Shown: positions 11,313 to 22,569, numbered from the stretch's first letter. The stretch is 64,000 nucleotides of DNA from Halichoerus grypus (GCF_964656455.1 NC_135721.1:45515530-45579529), one strand, 5' to 3'. A program made the numbers and translations. Notes: generated by a model from the letters alone, not told the origin.

Positions 11313-11825
11313 AATACTCTTGTTTGTTTCCACATCAGCACTCACCCCTTAGATGCCCTAAGTAGAGTAAATCCTTGTGAACTCCACATTTCACTTATAT
11401 TATTCTTTGTAGTCTTCAGAAAATGGGACAGTTTTGTTAAATGCAAAAATGATATGCAGAAGACATTTTTTAAAAAGGGCCAAGCATCTAGAGTTTGTCA
11501 AATTTTTGCTTTATAATCTAATTTGTTAATGTTGAACACTGTTTTATACTTGCATTTGAATTCACTTCAATTTTTACCAAAACAAACAAGCAAACAAAGG
11601 AACAAAAAACCTCAGTACTCTCAAGTAATTTGAGGATATTCTATGGCAATATTGGAAACCCCTACTTAACAATAAAAAGTAGACTTTGTAGTCCAAGGCT
11701 TAAATTCATACTGAAAATGAAACTCATGAATTATGAGAGAGATTTAAATATTTCAAATATATTATCACATTCTTCCTTTAAGAATAAGTCTATTTTAGGT
11801 CAAATGACAGGCTAACCACAAATGC
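11313..11825. other. non-coding sequence, nothing recognised
   Basis: AT-rich sequence. An (aaac/aaag)n-like patch at 11,578-11,606 is the only low-complexity feature. Confidence 0.5.
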
Positions 11826-11884
11826 ATGTATATACATATATATGTAATACAAACACACACACACTATATATATATATATATATA
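11826..11884. repeat. compound (TA)n-(CA)n-(TA)n microsatellite
   Basis: 'tatatacatatatatg' is followed by 'acaaacacacacacac' and then about ten TA units, ending in 'tatagatgg'. Confidence 0.9.
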
Positions 11885-12005
11885 GATGGCCATGTTTGTT
11901 ATTCCCAATGCTGCAATGCTTAATGTTATTAAAAACAATTAATCATCATGGTCTGGTATAGGTATTGACGTACTGGTTGCAGTTGTCTGATTTCCTTTCC
12001 TGTAG

Positions 12006-12177
12006 AACCCCAGGGGCTCTTATATCAAGAGCAGCCTTTGCTGCCACATCAGACAGTAGTCTGGTGACAGATGTTCCATGTTTGATTGAAGGAGCACAGA
12101 TGAAAGTAACAGTTGAAAATGAGCAGTTGTCCCCCGTTCCAGACAACTGCTATCAAACTCATAGAACCTTGAAATAA
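12006..12177 (+). other. candidate terminal coding exon, unidentified
   Basis: A strong acceptor-like sequence (tgatttcctttcctgtag, AG at 12,004-12,005) precedes an open stretch of about 57 codons that stops with TAA at 12,175-12,177. The composition is balanced and less AT-rich than the surroundings, and no repeat is recognised. The reading frame in use would need one leftover base from the previous exon. I do not recognise the encoded peptide, and both strands are open for 70 to 92 codons here, so chance or a conserved non-coding segment is also possible. Confidence 0.2.
12122..12151. repeat. perfect 10-bp hairpin
   Basis: The arm agcagttgtc (12,122-12,131) and its exact inverse gacaactgct (12,142-12,151) flank a 10-base loop (ccccgttcca). 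It lies inside the candidate exon. Confidence 0.85.
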
Positions 12178-12399
12178 TTTGCTGCCTGTCCTGCCCTGGA
12201 ATGAGGCCCCCATAGTCCTTGAGGCTGGTGAGCTCCATACTACTAAAACATAAGAAAGGGCCAAATTCCTTTTCTGAAAATTCAGATGTTGGGACCAATG
12301 ATTACAAAAACAATGATAAAATCTGCCTCAATGATTTCGCTCATTTTCTATTTTAAAATATCTTTTTTGTTGTTGTTATGTAGGCAGTATGGTTTCTTA

Positions 12400-12643
12400 T
12401 GGATAAACTTTAAAAATCGTTAATAGTGACAAAATGGAAGTCACCAATAGTCCTATCTAATAGAGATAACCATTGCTAACATTATGGTGTTTACCCTTCC
12501 CTACATTCACAAACGCATGCATGCACAAACACACACATACATTTTTAGATACACAAAAATAGATGTAGTTTTATAATTTCCTTTTTCACTCTGTATTATC
12601 TCACAAAAATGTCTCCATGTCATTAAAAATACCTCTTTTTTAC
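12400..12643 (-). repeat. old L1M 3' fragment, antisense
   Basis: 'agagataaccattgctaaca', 'ttatggtgtttacccttcc' and later 'aatgtctccatgtcattaaa' follow the order of antisense old L1 ('ataaccactgttaacattt...catctttccatgtc'). It is cut off on the right by the MER20 element. Confidence 0.6.
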
Positions 12644-12868
12644 CAGGAGTTAGAAAACCTTTTCTGTAAAGGGCAAGATAACAAATATTTTAGGCTTTCC
12701 TGGACAGATGGTCTCAGTCACAACTAATCACCTCCACAATTGCAGCTTAACTGCAGCTTTAGGCAGGAGTTAAATAAATGGGTGTGGCTGTGTTCCAATG
12801 GAACTTTAGTGACAAAAGCAGGAAGTGTACCACATTGACCTGTGGGTCCTAATTGCCCGTCCCTGACC
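12644..12868 (+). mobile_element. MER20, hAT-Charlie non-autonomous DNA transposon
   Basis: Nearly full length (about 225 bp). It begins 'caggagttagaaaacctttt', continues 'ctgtaaagggcaagataac', 'aatattttaggctttcctgg', 'ggtctcagtcacaactaatc' and 'gggtgtggctgtgttccaat', and ends '...gcccgtccctgaccc'. This matches the MER20 order throughout. MER20 copies are ancient placental elements, some of which have been taken up as regulatory sequence. Confidence 0.85.
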
Positions 12869-14039
12869 CACACTATTAGTTTCATATTGAAATAAACTTC
12901 CATGATATGGGTATGGTATGGTTTACTTAAGTCTTTTGCTCCCAACGGGGATTCTGTGTGTTTTCAGCCTTTTGTTATTGAAAAACCTGCACTGCCAAGG
13001 ATTCCACTGCATTGGTCCTCTAGGGACAGTGGTTAATGTCCCTGAGGGGCTAGTTTTCCCATTAATTACTAACTCTCCCAGCCTGATTGGACTTTCAGGC
13101 GTTCTCCTTCCCTGCCAGAGAGCTTCTGTAGTCTAGATTTCCTCCACTATACATTGTCTCAGTGTGCCCCATTTTAACAGAGAGGTTAAATGGCAGCCTT
13201 TGATGAGCGTGTTGTTTTATTATGGCTGTAGCTGTACTTCGTTCTGTAGAAGTTCTGCAAAATCTTCAGCTTTAGGATGGTTCTTTCACATAGCTTGGAA
13301 GATCAGTGAAGTTTATTTCTAATATTTTCATATTTCCTAAGTCCTAAGAAAGAAAAGAGAGAGAGTCCGATGTTTGTCATTCTGCCCTTCCTGCAAGACC
13401 TGTTCATTTAATTTTTCAGGACCTGTTGCTATTCTAATATCATTTAAAAGTGCATTGTTTGAACTGTATTCCAGCTCCCGCCTTTCTGCATTGGAAAGGG
13501 TGAACAAAGAATCATCATTAAGCAGTTTTATTTTTGCCCTCTCATTTCATTATTCTTTTTTCTTGAATTTGTTAGTGAATAGAAATGTTTGGGCTTTGTT
13601 TCCCTGCCTTTTATGTACATTTTTGTTTTTGCAATTCTGAATTTGAAATTAGATTCTTTTGTGATTTTGAGTTTATGTTAGTAGGTATTTTTTTTTTTTT
13701 GAGTCAAAACTGGTGCATTCTATAGAGATTTAGGATGTACTTACCCAACACCCGAAATACCCAAATATAGCATAATTTGATAGAAACTGCTAGAAAACAG
13801 TTTGGCCTAAGAGAATGGGTTTGTCTGGCATCAAACTTTCTCAAAGTACATGTATTACTATGGTTTGATAGAGGTCAGGAAGTGGGGATGATGGAAGAAA
13901 GGTGGGAAAATGTAACAGCATTTATTTCCTCTTAAATAGACTGGATTAAGAGACAGTGTCCCAAGTGACAGAACAACAGGGGTTTATGTATATTACCTAA
14001 AATGATAAAGAGGTGGGTAGAGAGATGCTTGAAAGAGAC
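12869..14039. other. non-coding sequence, nothing recognised
   Basis: Mixed composition. The 13,020-13,140 portion is GC-richer. Short frames at 12,918-13,136 and 13,374-13,640 have no recognisable domain and no splice framework. A 12-T run lies at about 13,688-13,700. Confidence 0.5.
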
Positions 14040-14275
14040 AAAGGGGAGTAAGAGTTATAAACTTCCAGTTACAAAATAAATAAGTCATGGAGATGAAAAG
14101 TACAGCATAGGGAATATAGTCAATAATATTTAATAATGTTATATGGTGACAGATGGTGACTACACTTATTGTGAACACTGAGTAATATATAGAATTGTTG
14201 AATCAGTATGTTGTACAACTGAAACTAATATAACAGTGTATGCTAATTATGTCAATTAAAAAATATAGTAGGAAT
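14040..14275 (+). repeat. L1 3' UTR end
   Basis: 'ataaataagtcatggagatg', 'tacagcatagggaatatagt', 'gtgaacactgagtaatatat', 'agaattgttgaatcagtatg' and 'ttgtacaactgaaactaata' are the standard landmarks of the 3' UTR in L1MA/L1MB-age and carnivore L1s. It ends in 'gtcaattaaaaaatata'. Only the 3' end is present. Confidence 0.85.
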
Positions 14276-15079
14276 GAAAAATAAAATTTATTTTTTCCAC
14301 ATGACACAAGAAAAGAGATAAACAAAGAAATACCTACCTAAAAAACTCACAAGAAGAAAGTGATTAGCAAGAGAATATGCTAAATTCCTCAAATTAAAAG
14401 GGGCTAGTAAGTTACATTATTTGAAGTTAAAAATCAAGAAGTTGAGGTCAGCCTGTTATTGAGAATTATAGCAGTAACCAATATAATAATCAAAATAGAG
14501 TTGAAATGGTCCTCTTAGGGATAGAACTAAAAATAAGAAAGGGACATATTAGTGCCTTTCAATTTTCATTTAGTATTTTTCTTTACCATTTGTATCTTTT
14601 TAACATGGATTTGTATTGCATTTTATTAATAATAAAGAAAATGTCCTATTTAACATCAAATATTTTATTATAATTATTCTTTCTTTTTAATCTCTTCTCT
14701 ATACAGAAGCAAATAAAATGCCAAAATCATATTATCACACGCATCTGTCTGTTTATGTGTGATGGAAGCATGTGTGTGTATGTATATATAAGACATTTAT
14801 TAAATTTTAAAAACAAGCACAAGTCATAAACATTACATCATATACAGAAAAAAGTCTATCTCACATGTGTTAAATGAAATCTGGGATACTGGATGGATAA
14901 ATATAATAAGTATAGATGAGAAGCAAAAAGTAACTAGTAATTCATATTTCAGAGAAAATTTCAGATTGGTCTGCTACCCATTTATATTCTGTAGAATTTT
15001 AGTATCCAAAGTAGACTACAAAATATATGAAAGCAGAATATAGCTACTATTTAGAGAACTATATGAAATTGTTGCCAGA
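14276..15079. other. non-coding sequence, nothing recognised
   Basis: AT-rich sequence with no recognised repeat or frame. Confidence 0.5.
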
Positions 15080-15578
15080 TGAACTGGGGAGACCCTGGGG
15101 CCCTGAGGCCTCAACCCAGCCTGTCCTAAAGATGTCACCGAAAGCCGTTGGTCTAGTCACGAGAAAGAATTCAAGGATAGACACAACACTGCCGAGCAAC
15201 ACAAGCAGGGAAGTTATTAGAGTGAAAATACACTCTTGAGATGTGAGAGATCAGGTGAGAGAAAGAGAGGAGAAGCGGGGAGAGATCGAATGCTGCAACC
15301 CCGGGGTTCAGGTGTCTTTTATCAACAGTTGTTAACAAGGGGGTGAAATAATCATTACTTAAGGCGGGGATTTCTTGGAAGCATGGTTTCCCGCTTTTTC
15401 TTCCTTATTTGGTCAAGAGTTTCCCGTCTTGGCACCCACCATCATGGGCCTGTCTGGTTTGATCTGGCCTCTTTGGAGAGCTGCCAGGACAGGCTGCTGA
15501 CTTTCCAGGTAGTTGGCCGTGACTTACTCTGTGTGGGCCTTCAGGCATCCTGTTAGAACCTAACTGCCTACTCTAACA
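15080..15578 (-). repeat. probable solo LTR, class I endogenous retrovirus type, minus strand
   Basis: A sharply bounded 499-bp block, much richer in G+C and CpG than its AT-rich flanks. On the minus strand it starts TGTTAGAGTAGG and ends CCCCAGTTCA, the TG...CA layout of LTRs. It contains a TATA-like gataaaag (15,316-15,323). About 100 bp further on is a degenerate polyadenylation signal, aataac (15,213-15,218), followed by a pyrimidine/GT-rich segment as at an R/U5 junction. No gag, pol or env sequence flanks it. No exact target-site duplication was found, so the ends may be off by some bases. The retained CpGs suggest a carnivore-age rather than mammal-wide insertion. Confidence 0.7.
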
Positions 15579-16244
15579 AAATGACAGTATTTAATTTTAC
15601 TTTAAAAAATGATTAAGAAGATTAGGGATTTCATCTAATCAATTGCGGTTCACTGCTTGGCATTTAACTTTTTTTTCTATTTCATTACTTTATAATCTGA
15701 TTGAGGAACAACAACAACAACAAAAAAAGACTTTATTTGAAGATCAGGGTCACATGTATTGAACTCTTCTCCAAATATAGTTGTTTCTCATATCCTCAAA
15801 GTTAGAAAGGTAACCACATCACAGAAAACTGCATTACATTTATCCCTAATTGGCCTCAGGTTAACTGCTTTGGGGAGGAGAAGAGGAGAAGGATATTATG
15901 GATTTATCAGCTGCAAAGCTGAATAGTCATTTGAATACTAGTGGTGTCGCATTTGCATACCATTTTGGGATATGTCTGTTCCCAATGCCTCAGGTGTGAC
16001 TTAATGGAAACCATCAAGTTTAAGGTTTTGCAACACAAGGCTGATCAGCAATATCTGAAAGCCGCGGTAAATTGCAGTAGAGCTATTGCAAGGGGGATAC
16101 AGACCATCCTGATGTGAGCCATTGTCCCTGAAAGCTGTCATTGTTAAGTGACCTGTCAGATGCTGCAGGATGCAAAAGGGCACAAAATTATATCTCTGTT
16201 GTTAGTTAATATATCACATACTAAAATTCTCCTAAAAAATCACA
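15579..16244. other. unique sequence, possibly conserved non-coding
   Basis: From about 15,840 to 16,195 the sequence is free of recognisable repeats and of balanced composition. It includes an ATTTGCAT octamer (about 15,951) and two CpGs in 'gccgcggt'. It could be a regulatory element. The 60-codon reverse frame here has no recognisable domain. Confidence 0.3.
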
Positions 16245-16560
16245 TCTAGCATTTCACCTGGCAGTTTCACTTCAAATAATGTATCTTATGTATAATCAAA
16301 AATTACAGAATTGACAATGACAATATGAATAATTGAACCTATATCCCAATATCTGGGACTGAATAAATAAATTATGATGCATCCGTGCAATGGGTCATAG
16401 GCAGCCAATAAGAAGAAAATGTAGATGTGGACACATGGTCATCACATATGGTTAAGTTTAAGGGAAATAGAGATTTCAAATGATGTGATCCATTTTCCAT
16501 ACACAAATACATCCACATGCTATTATTTTAACTCATCTATACTTTCAGAATAATCTATAC
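16245..16560 (+). repeat. old L1M/HAL1-like fragment
   Basis: 'atctgggactgaataaataa', 'attatgatgcatccgtgcaa', 'gcagccaataagaagaaaat' and 'ggttaagtttaagggaaata' follow the old L1 segment 'ggttaaataaattatggtacatccatacaatgg...gcagccattaaaaag'. It is highly diverged. Confidence 0.6.
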
Positions 16561-17479
16561 TGAATCATGGTAATGACTTTATAGATATGTTTTTTAGAAG
16601 CTTAGAATGTACAGGCTTAAATGGGAGCATGAAGGAGATCAGTCTGGTCATACTATTTAAGCATATCAATTTGCACAATTTTCAGAAAACACAACATCCA
16701 CCTTTTTTTTTTTTTTTTACTTTAAATGGAAGGTATCATAGGAAAGAGTCATCTTGCCAACTTTTAGTAGCATAACAAAGCAATGATTTTAAGAGCTCAG
16801 CAATAACACATGGCTATGCAATGAAAATTTTGAAACATGCATTGACTTTTAAGACGATGCCTGCTGAATATTAAACACCTGAAATTGCTAGTGCCTAAAG
16901 CACTTCATTCAGCATAATGTATATAAACTTTCAAACCATTTTCAGGCACTAGTTTTAATAAATGAAGAGCAAGACAGAGAAGGAAGTTTACTATAAAATA
17001 TTTGGTTTTACAATAAAGTGTTTTAGCTACTACCTGTATTGAAACTTCGTCACTAAGATGGGTGAAGTTAGAAAGAAGTTATCAGATTAGTATTTGAAGG
17101 GTTTGAGAATTTAAATTAAGTTCAAGCACACTTTTAAACAATTTCAAAAGCATTTACAGTTCAACTTTTATTTAGTATACAGGATTTGCATTTATAACAT
17201 AAAAAATAAAAGAAATTTGATAAGAGGTAATCAGCATTAAATCATCTCAAATAATTGAGTTTTACACATATCTTTTCAACCTTAGTTTATATGGTTCAGT
17301 GTTCTCAGAATGATGTGCATTACAAATGTTCCTTTCTTTCATATATGTACATGACATGATGTCCCTAATATGAAGAATTAATCCATAATGAATGAATAAA
17401 AGGATGGTTAATTTAGACTACCTAATTCTTGGTATTATAAAAGGAACTTAAAAGACAATGTTTTAACAAAATTTAGCAT
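16561..17479. other. non-coding sequence, nothing recognised
   Basis: AT-rich, with a poly-T run at about 16,703-16,719. No family recognised. Confidence 0.5.
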
Positions 17480-17484
17480 ACCAT

Positions 17485-17735
17485 CTTAAGATTCGGAGTC
17501 AGAAAGGCATGCTTTGCGTCCTGCCTATACTATGTACTAACTGTGTGAGCCAAGATAAGGCGATCACTCTGAGCCTCAGTTTATGTATATGTGAAAAGGA
17601 CAAAATAATACCATTTCTACAAGGTTACTCTAAAGAGTAAATGAGATCATGTTGGGAAAACACTGAGTATAATACCCAATGACATGCTGTTTGCTCAGTG
17701 TTTGGCACTTAGTACATTAACACAATTATTAGTTA
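17485..17735 (+). repeat. MIR-type SINE
   Basis: Nearly full length: 'attcggagtcagaaaggcat' (head), 'ctgtgtgagccaagataagg', 'actctgagcctcagttta', 'aaataataccatttctacaa', 'aaatgagatcatgt' and 'gtttggcacttagtaca' follow MIR from 5' to 3'. Confidence 0.85.
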
Positions 17736-18854
17736 TTGGGGCATTAGTCCACGCAGTCTGGTAGCCGTTGTAATAAACCAGAGAGGCAAAAGCTGTCACC
17801 CCCTAGTTTTTCTGACTTCTATTCATACTAACTCTCAAGAATTTTTCAGATACATCATTTGACTATTTTTCCCCCATTCATGCTCACTCATTTCATGGAT
17901 AAAAGTAGCTCCATTAAAGTAGCCTCGATGATGGACCATTTGCCACTCAACTCTACACTTCTTCCCTCTGGATTCAGGAACTTGGAATTCACTTCCTATG
18001 GACCTCATTTCACTCATTCAGCAAATTTTTGTTGAGTGTTTACCACAGGATCAGCCCTGTGGCAAGAAGTCCTAAGGTTAGAGAGGTATGGGCTTCTGGA
18101 CACTAACCTGAGTGTGAGAAAGTCTGAGCCACAATCAGGCTGTGCCAGGATCTCAGCGCTCACCGTGGGCACACTTATTCTTATTCATCACTTGTCTTTC
18201 TTTTCTATCAAAAGAAGCATATCAAAGATTTTGTCTTCTTGGAAATATGAATTACAACTGCCTTCTCTACTAAAATTTGGTGACTTCAGTCAAATCTACT
18301 TTAAAATATATACCTACCAACCTGTGACAATTTTAATTTATTCTAAAGAAGAAGAAAAGACATAAGGGTTTTGAGAAGGTGACTGAAACTGTCAGGCTTA
18401 TATTTTCCCTGGTAATGTTATGAAAGGGGCAGGGCAGATAGATAGCATTGCAGTCATCCAGGAAAACAGGGCCTGAAGAGTGACAGACCCTAGCATATAT
18501 ACCCTACCCTACTCAGTATCTAGAAGCTTCTGCGAATTGTTCCTCCCTTTTATCCTCCCACCCCCACCAGACATAGTGGTTAGATTATATTAAGACAGAC
18601 TGTATCACCCTATCATCATTTCCACACAAAGTGGTCCTGTCCCATCTCTTCCCTAATATCTCTTCGATAGTAATTCCCCCAAACTCATTCCACAGACCTA
18701 AGAAGGGGTGTGTGTATAGACATTTTACTCAGAACTCCTGCAGAAACCTCATCAAGGGTGTTGGAATAGTTTGCAGTGCTCCACATACTATTGCAAACAC
18801 AAGTCCCCCTCTGCTACTAAATGAGTCCCCATGGGATATTACAAATCAGAGTAC
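17736..18854. other. mostly unrecognised; weak L2-like piece near 18,015-18,075
   Basis: 'tcattcagcaaatttttgtt' and 'gagtgtttaccacaggatca' resemble a reversed L2 3' end. The rest has no family. The 133-codon frame 18,631-19,032 runs on into a diverged MIR and has no recognisable domain. Confidence 0.45.
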
Positions 18855-18985
18855 AAGTGAACAAATATTTATTGAGAATACCTCCCTTCCCCGTAAAGTG
18901 CTAGGTACTAGGATTTACTTGTTTCGTTTAATCCTCACAATAATACCAGTAGCGTATCGTGACTTCAAATCCCATTTTTTTTTTC
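18855..18985 (-). repeat. MIR-like fragment, minus strand
   Basis: 'acaaatatttattgagaata', 'aagtgctaggtactaggatt' and 'gtttaatcctcacaataata' match reversed MIR landmarks. Confidence 0.55.
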
Positions 18986-19110
18986 ATTACATCAAAACTG
19001 CCTCAGAGGAAATCTTGGGGTCCCACTATTAATGATTTTGAGATCCATTTGCAAAGAAATAAACATCTGAATGATCAGGTTCAGTTATTAAAAATAAATA
19101 TATACTTTAT

Positions 19111-19310
19111 GGGGCACCTGGGTGACTCAGTTGGTTGAGCACCAGACTCTTGGTTTTGGTTCAGGTCATGACCTCAGGGTCATGAGACCCAGCCCTGCGT
19201 CAGGCTCCCTGCTCAGTGCAGAGTTTGCTTGAGATTCTCACTCCCTCTGCCCCTCCTGCTCATGCTCTCTCTCTCTTTCTCTAAAATAAATAAATAAATA
19301 ATCTTAAAAA
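19111..19310 (+). repeat. Can-SINE, full length
   Basis: Head 'ggggcacctgggtgactcag' with one change in the A-box region, then 'gggtcatgagacccagccct', a TC-rich stretch and (AAAT)n. The flanks share an imperfect AT-rich duplication (aaaataaatatata-like). Confidence 0.93.
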
Positions 19311-20984
19311 TATAAATATATATAACAAAACTTTAAATTTAAAAATAAAGTTTAGATTTATCTACTATTTCTTAAAATCAAATGATAGGTGATCTCATGA
19401 TGCCACATTGAATCAAAACCGAATAGTATTGTGAGACAAATTAATTTTTGTATTAGATATATATTCTATTGCTTTAAATGTGGAATTCATTTCTGATTAC
19501 TTCTGATTACTCTGATGGAAATTTTACTGCCCTGATGTGAGTTTGCAGTGATGGCTAGAAAAGTATGTCTTTATTTTTATCTATTCCTCAGTCACTCCTC
19601 TGATGCATGGAAAATGAGCCTATTTCTGCTTAGCTCTCTTTTCCTACCTAGATGACTTAAAAACTGAGAAACTATGTCTAAAATAGTTTTTAAATGATTT
19701 CACCTGTTCTCATTTCTGGTGAGTTGTCCATAGCTTTCATTTTTTGAGGTGTTGCTAGGCAATGTCTTAACTTATATTTATTTTTTATGATTCTTTAGCT
19801 TCTGCATGTTACAAATAAGTTTTGAGTAGAGGCCACACACACACACAATATGCCATTTTTACCCTGTGTTTGAATCTCACTGTGGCCTAAGAATAACCAA
19901 GTTTACTATGATTCATTTTCAGTTCTATTAGCAAAAATTCTGCCTAACAATTCAAACATAGGGAAAAATATGATTACATGAGTGGATTGCCACCTGTCTC
20001 TTGCATTCCTGTTGTGTCTCCTGGGACAAAATAAAAGTGACTGAAATTATAGTTCAAATCTCAGAAGGATATTACTGTGATAGTTTTAGCCAGAGTTTTC
20101 TTATTTTTCATAAAGTTGTGTTAATGAAAAAGATGGCTCTGGTAATTTGTGCAGTTATCACATTTTGTTAGTAGTTGTTAGTACTTAATATAGTCTGTGT
20201 GACATAATGACATAAAAGAATCTTTCTGGGATGTACACCATTCCAGAGTAAAACCTCATGGAACATCATTCTTCATTATTAAATATTTTCTGATAATATT
20301 TTATGCTAGTTGTGCCTACTTATGTTCTTCTTAGCAATAATTTATTTCTTTAGTAATGGTATTATGGTTTTCAAATTTAATTACTTTATCATATAAACTC
20401 AAAATTAGAAGTTCTCAACATTCAGTGGTTTTAAAATTAAGAAGCATAAATGTTATTCATTTTCCTACAAACAAGTTTAAATATGTGAAATTAAACAGAA
20501 TAAGTAATCTTAAAAATTTCATGAATTATCTACTTCAGAGTATATTGAAAATGTGTAAAGTGTGTTTTCTATGATAGGTTTATATTTGTACTGTTAACCC
20601 TAGACAAACCAAAAAAGTCCAAGTAGCTTTAAAAGAAACAATTGTATGGCCTTATATCCTGTTTTTAAAAAAAATGAACAAGTCCATCTATGTAGAGTCA
20701 AAGTGCTTTTCCATTTGCTATGATTGGATTTTCATTATGATTTATAGCTTCCTTTTAATTTAACTATAAAGGCATAGAAAGCCCAGGATGCTATTAGAAT
20801 GCAAGTTGATGTCCTTATCAAGTGGATGAAGATAATTAATAAGCACAAAATGAACATATGAATGTACACATTAAATATATGTTTCAAATCCTTCTATAAG
20901 AAATAGTAATCAACCATAAATGATGATATGCATGCACGTTGTATGTATCTGATTTACATACAACAGCAGTAGCTACCAATAATT
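19311..20984. other. non-coding sequence, nothing recognised
   Basis: A 10-bp exact tandem copy (ttctgattac twice, 19,491-19,510) is the only structural oddity. The 20,356-20,574 frame is AT-driven. Confidence 0.5.
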
Positions 20985-21185
20985 GAGAGATTTATTTGTG
21001 CTAGATGCTATATTAAATGGTATGCATTGTTTATAATTTATTCTTCACCACAACCCTATGTGCTATTTATTATAAATTCTATATCACAAATGAAGAATTG
21101 AGCCACATGTTTAGTAAATTAGCCCCAAATTACCCATCTAATCTTTGATAGACCTCAGCCACAATTCTAGGATGTAAAGCTATGT
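20985..21185 (-). repeat. MIR-type SINE, minus strand
   Basis: 'tttatttgtgctagatgcta', 'tataatttattcttcaccac', 'aaccctatgtgctatttatt', 'acaaatgaagaattgagcca' and 'agccccaaattacccat' follow reversed MIR. Confidence 0.72.
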
Positions 21186-21875
21186 TGTCTTAACATTTAT
21201 TATTTTGTCCCCTGCCTTTTATATAAAGATACTTTAGAAATCTGGCCCAAGTTTCAAATATTTCTATTTCCATCTAATAGTAGCACCAAAAATTAGTACA
21301 GGTGTTCTAGTTTTAACAGCTCTGATTAAAGAAAAAGGCTTGTGAATAATCATTTCTACAAATTAGATATAAAGTAACCCCATGTCTTCTAGAAGACATC
21401 ACTTTTATGTAGTCTAATAGACTACATGTACTTCAAAAAAAACTTAAAAAAAATCAACAGTATCTGACATTATATGCTCACATTTGGTGACAGTGTGTTG
21501 TTATGTTTCCATATATCTGTCAACATGTTTTCTTTGAAAGATTAGAAGTGTTTCTTTTCACTAAGTTATAATGAATAAACTCTTCTAGATTTCTTGCCCA
21601 CCTTTTAGAGTCTCAATGTATCTTACAATGGATGGTGGGAGCGTTTTACTTAGTCATGCTTTTATTTTTTGTGCTCATGATTTTAGAAATAGATGACTGA
21701 AAGTAGCAAATATTCTGCTACCACATGAAAACGAAACAATGTTCTGGGTCTTCCAGTCGTAAGACTGAATTTTGAAGTTTATCATTTAGTTTAGGAATCT
21801 TCTGTGAATTGTTATGAAATTGAAATTATCTTTCATCACTCATGTGGTAATGAAGAAAACATAATTGTGATCTGG
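21186..21875. other. non-coding sequence, nothing recognised
   Basis: AT-rich sequence. A short palindrome-like stretch, 'gtagtctaatagactacatg', lies at about 21,409-21,428. Confidence 0.5.
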
Positions 21876-21955
21876 GTGTGTATATATATGTGTATATATA
21901 TATGTATGTATATGTATATATATATATATAATGACATATATGTATGTGTATAATG
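21876..21955. repeat. (TA)n/(TATG)n low-complexity tract
   Basis: About 80 bases alternate between tatata and tatg/tgtg units, flanked by 'gatctgggtg' and 'atgacaagta'. Confidence 0.9.
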
Positions 21956-22134
21956 ACAAGTAGGAAGAACCATTGTGCATTTCTCTTCTCAACAAAGCTG
22001 GTTTGCATTGTTGCAAACAGTCATGTAGAGTGTCATATTAAAAACTTAATTGTTATTCCTATATTTGTTTTCTTAAGTTGCACTTTAGCCACATTGGAAA
22101 TCTCCCTATATTTGATTAAAAGAACATTTTTATA

Positions 22135-22332
22135 GGGCGCCTGGGTGGCTCAGTTGGTTGGGCGACTGCCTTTGGCTCAGGTCATGATCCTGGAGTCCCG
22201 GGATCGAGTCCCGCATCGGGCTCCCTGCTCAGCGGGGAGTCTGCTTCTCCCTCTGACCCTTCTCCCTCTCATGCTCTCTGTCTCTCATTCTCTCTCAAAT
22301 AAATAAATAAAATCTTTAAAAAAAAAAAAAAA
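22135..22332 (+). repeat. Can-SINE, full length, with 17-bp target-site duplication
   Basis: The head gggcgcctgggtggctcag is intact, the body is close to consensus (ggatcgagtcccgcatcggg), and the element ends in (AAAT)n and a long poly-A. A perfect 17-bp duplication (aaaagaacatttttata) occupies 22,118-22,134 and 22,329-22,345. The retained CpGs and perfect duplication mark it as one of the youngest copies here. Confidence 0.97.
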
Positions 22333-22386
22333 GAACATTTTTATACATTGTATGACATTTTTGTATAGTGTTTTATATAAACACTT

Positions 22387-22569
22387 TTTTAAAGACTTTG
22401 TTTATTTATTTTAGAAATAGAATGCACAAGGGGAGGAGAAGAGGGAGAAGGACAAGCAGACTCCACACTGAGCACAGAGACCTATGCGGGGCTTGATCCC
22501 AGGACCCTGAGATCATGACCTGAGCTGAAACCAAGAATCGGATGCTTAACTGAGCCACCCAGGCGTCCC
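22387..22569 (-). repeat. Can-SINE, minus strand
   Basis: Reversed tail (tttaaagactttgtttattt), then the body (gcggggcttgatcccaggac), and the reversed head 'gagccacccaggcgtccc'. It lies about 40 bp past the duplication of the plus-strand SINE at 22,135, forming a tight inverted pair. Confidence 0.94.

Noticed and set aside
18631..19032. Longest open frame in the window, 133 codons on plus strand
   Set aside because: Its 3' half runs through a diverged antisense MIR, no domain is recognisable and no promoter or splice context is seen. A chance frame is more likely.
21876..21955. Alternating TA/TG tract considered as a regulatory or origin-like element
   Set aside because: It is an ordinary low-complexity microsatellite, and mammalian origins have no such sequence signature.
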